This document shows, piece after piece, positions 3,982 to 5,118 of a stretch of DNA of 5,118 bases. The stretch spans positions 1-5,118 of the forward strand of contig JAIYEB010000289.1 of NCBI GenBank assembly GCA_027487195.1, read 5' to 3'. The stretch's first letter is position 1. The number at the start of each line of letters is the position of its first letter. Below the pieces are notes generated by a model. That model was not told the origin of the DNA. It worked only from the letters and a program-made list of their open reading frames with translations, and did not search any database. The stretch is from Hyphomicrobiales bacterium. Lineage in GTDB: Bacteria > Pseudomonadota > Alphaproteobacteria > Rhizobiales > UBA4765. The position numbers were made by a program, and so were the translations under genes.

Positions 3982-5118
3982 CTAGCCCTTGATCGCTTTG
4001 GACATGGCGCGCGCATCCGCAACCGGCAAAGGCACATAACGCGCGCCGAGGGCTGACGCGATCCGGGCTGCGCGCTCCTGCGGGCGGGGCGCGGTATCAA
4101 TCACAACAGTTGGAATGTTTGCAGCGCGAACGGATTGCGCGATCTGCGTTGCATCGGCTTCGGCTTTTGCGCGCCCCTGGGTGCCATCCCTGGCAATGTT
4201 GGCGGCGCCATCGGTCAGCAGAACCAGGGCTGGCTTCATGCCCTTTCGCCGGATCGACAGCGCAAGCATCAGGCCAGCCTCGATAGCGCCCGCGAGTGGC
4301 GTTCCCCCGCCGCCGGGAAGCCCTGCGAGCTGGCGCTTTGCCCTTGCGAGCGAGCGGGTTGGCGCCAAAGCGAGGTCAACGCCGCGCCCGCCAAACGCTA
4401 TCATCGCGACCTCATCGCGGCGGATGTAGCACTCGGCCAGCAACAACTCGACCGCACCCTTGGCCTCGCCCAGCCGGTTGAGGGCAGACGAGCCCGAGGC
4501 GTCGACTAAAAACACGGTCGTCGTGCGCTCGGCCTTCTCGAAACGCTTGGTCCTAAGGTCATCGCGACGCACTTCGATGCGACCCGGCTGGTCAGCCCGC
4601 GCGCGGATCCGCTGCCAGGGTGCTGCCGTGCGCAAGGTTGCGATCAGCGACAGGCGCGCGCCCGTGCGCGGATCGCCGCGCTCAACACCAGCGGGCCTGC
4701 CGCGATCCTTCGATTTGTTCATGCCGCCGCCCCGGCTGGCAACGCTTGCGGAGGAGCGCCGCGGCAGGCCTGCTGCAATCTGGGCCAACAAGCCCGCCGG
4801 GATTGCCGCCTTCACAGCGTCAAGCACGCGCTCTTCCAGGGGGCCGTCCTGCTGTTGTTCGGTTTCAGCCTCGCTTGAGCTGGCCTCGTTGTCGGGTGGT
4901 GGTGGCGGAGGCGGGTCCTGTTCTGCCTCGTTCGCCTGTGGCAGCCGGGTGGCACGATGGGCAAAGACGAGGCTTGCAGCGAGCCGCGCATCCGCTTCTT
5001 CCACGCTGTCCCGACCCGCAAGTGCGGCAAGCCGGCGCGCCGTTTCAACGGCAAAGCGACTGGCACGCATGCTGTCGACACCAAGCGCAAGGCCGGTTTC
5101 CACAAGGGCCGCAAGAAA
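3982..5118 (-). CDS. bchD: Magnesium chelatase subunit D, C-terminal part, cut by the right window edge
   Basis: Magnesium chelatase (BchI, BchD, BchH) inserts Mg2+ into protoporphyrin IX, the first committed step of bacteriochlorophyll synthesis. BchD forms the AAA+ platform with BchI. About 378 residues are visible of a protein usually near 560-600; the AAA+ region lies outside. In order, there is an ALVETGLALGVDSMRASR helix (5113-5060), a lid-like helical region ending ATRLP, a linker with seven consecutive prolines (about 4911-4891), and an E/Q/S-rich stretch. The C-terminal integrin I (VWA) domain follows. Its MIDAS is intact: DASGS at 4503-4489, Thr in GGGGTPLA near 4302-4300 and Asp in LLTDG near 4212-4210. 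The GTG at 5103 is an internal Val, since the frame stays open to the edge with conserved family residues. CobT-like and generic VWA proteins were considered, but the order of regions and the C-terminal GARYVPLPVADAR favour BchD. The gene converges on the oxygenase gene. Confidence 0.88.
   Translation of the reverse strand, partial: FLAALVETGLALGVDSMRASRFAVETARRLAALAGRDSVEEADARLAASLVFAHRATRLPQANEAEQDPPPPPPPDNEASSSEAETEQQQDGPLEERVLDAVKAAIPAGLLAQIAAGLPRRSSASVASRGGGMNKSKDRGRPAGVERGDPRTGARLSLIATLRTAAPWQRIRARADQPGRIEVRRDDLRTKRFEKAERTTTVFLVDASGSSALNRLGEAKGAVELLLAECYIRRDEVAMIAFGGRGVDLALAPTRSLARAKRQLAGLPGGGGTPLAGAIEAGLMLALSIRRKGMKPALVLLTDGAANIARDGTQGRAKAEADATQIAQSVRAANIPTVVIDTAPRPQERAARIASALGARYVPLPVADARAMSKAIKG

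Noticed and set aside
5101..5103. GTG as the start of the magnesium chelatase gene
   Set aside because: The frame stays open to the window edge and the upstream codons (Phe-Leu-Ala-Ala-Leu) continue a conserved helix; the gene is truncated by the edge.

Overview
The window looks like a chromosomal segment of a moderately GC-rich alphaproteobacterium that can make bacteriochlorophyll. The right edge carries the C-terminal two thirds of a magnesium chelatase D subunit (BchD). The carA and tRNA-Leu(CAG) genes are of alphaproteobacterial type. I cannot fix the order: Sphingomonadales and Rhodobacterales both remain possible. All assignments are by eye from translated motifs; no database search was run.

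Layout, left to right. (1) 1-435, minus: the N-terminal 145 residues of a tyrosine recombinase (phage or island integrase with a DUF4102-type arm-binding domain), running off the left edge. (2) 436-598: a non-coding integrase/attachment region with an unusual cluster of the octamer GCCAACAA/TTGTTGGC, then a rho-independent terminator pointing left. (3) 599-685, minus: a complete class II tRNA-Leu(CAG) with encoded CCA, the probable integration target. (4) 686-749: a short spacer holding a perfect 19-bp palindrome that overlaps a TTGACA box. (5) 750-1934, minus: complete carA. (6) 1935-2067: a divergent intergenic region with a possible carA promoter and a dyad. (7) 2068-3963, plus: a likely three-gene operon of a GatB/YqeY-domain protein, an alpha/beta hydrolase and a 2OG-Fe(II) oxygenase-like protein, the last two overlapping by 4 bases (ATGA). 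(8) 3982-5118, minus: bchD, converging on the operon with only 18 bases between them and cut by the right edge.

The window therefore contains core metabolism (carbamoyl phosphate for pyrimidines and arginine, a leucine tRNA, an amidotransferase-related protein) between a mobile element on the left and a pigment gene on the right. The least explained parts are the octamer cluster in the integrase/attachment region, the palindrome between carA and the tRNA, and the translationally coupled hydrolase/oxygenase pair beside bchD. None of these amounts to a demonstrated new system. The octamer cluster is the most distinctive sequence-level signal.
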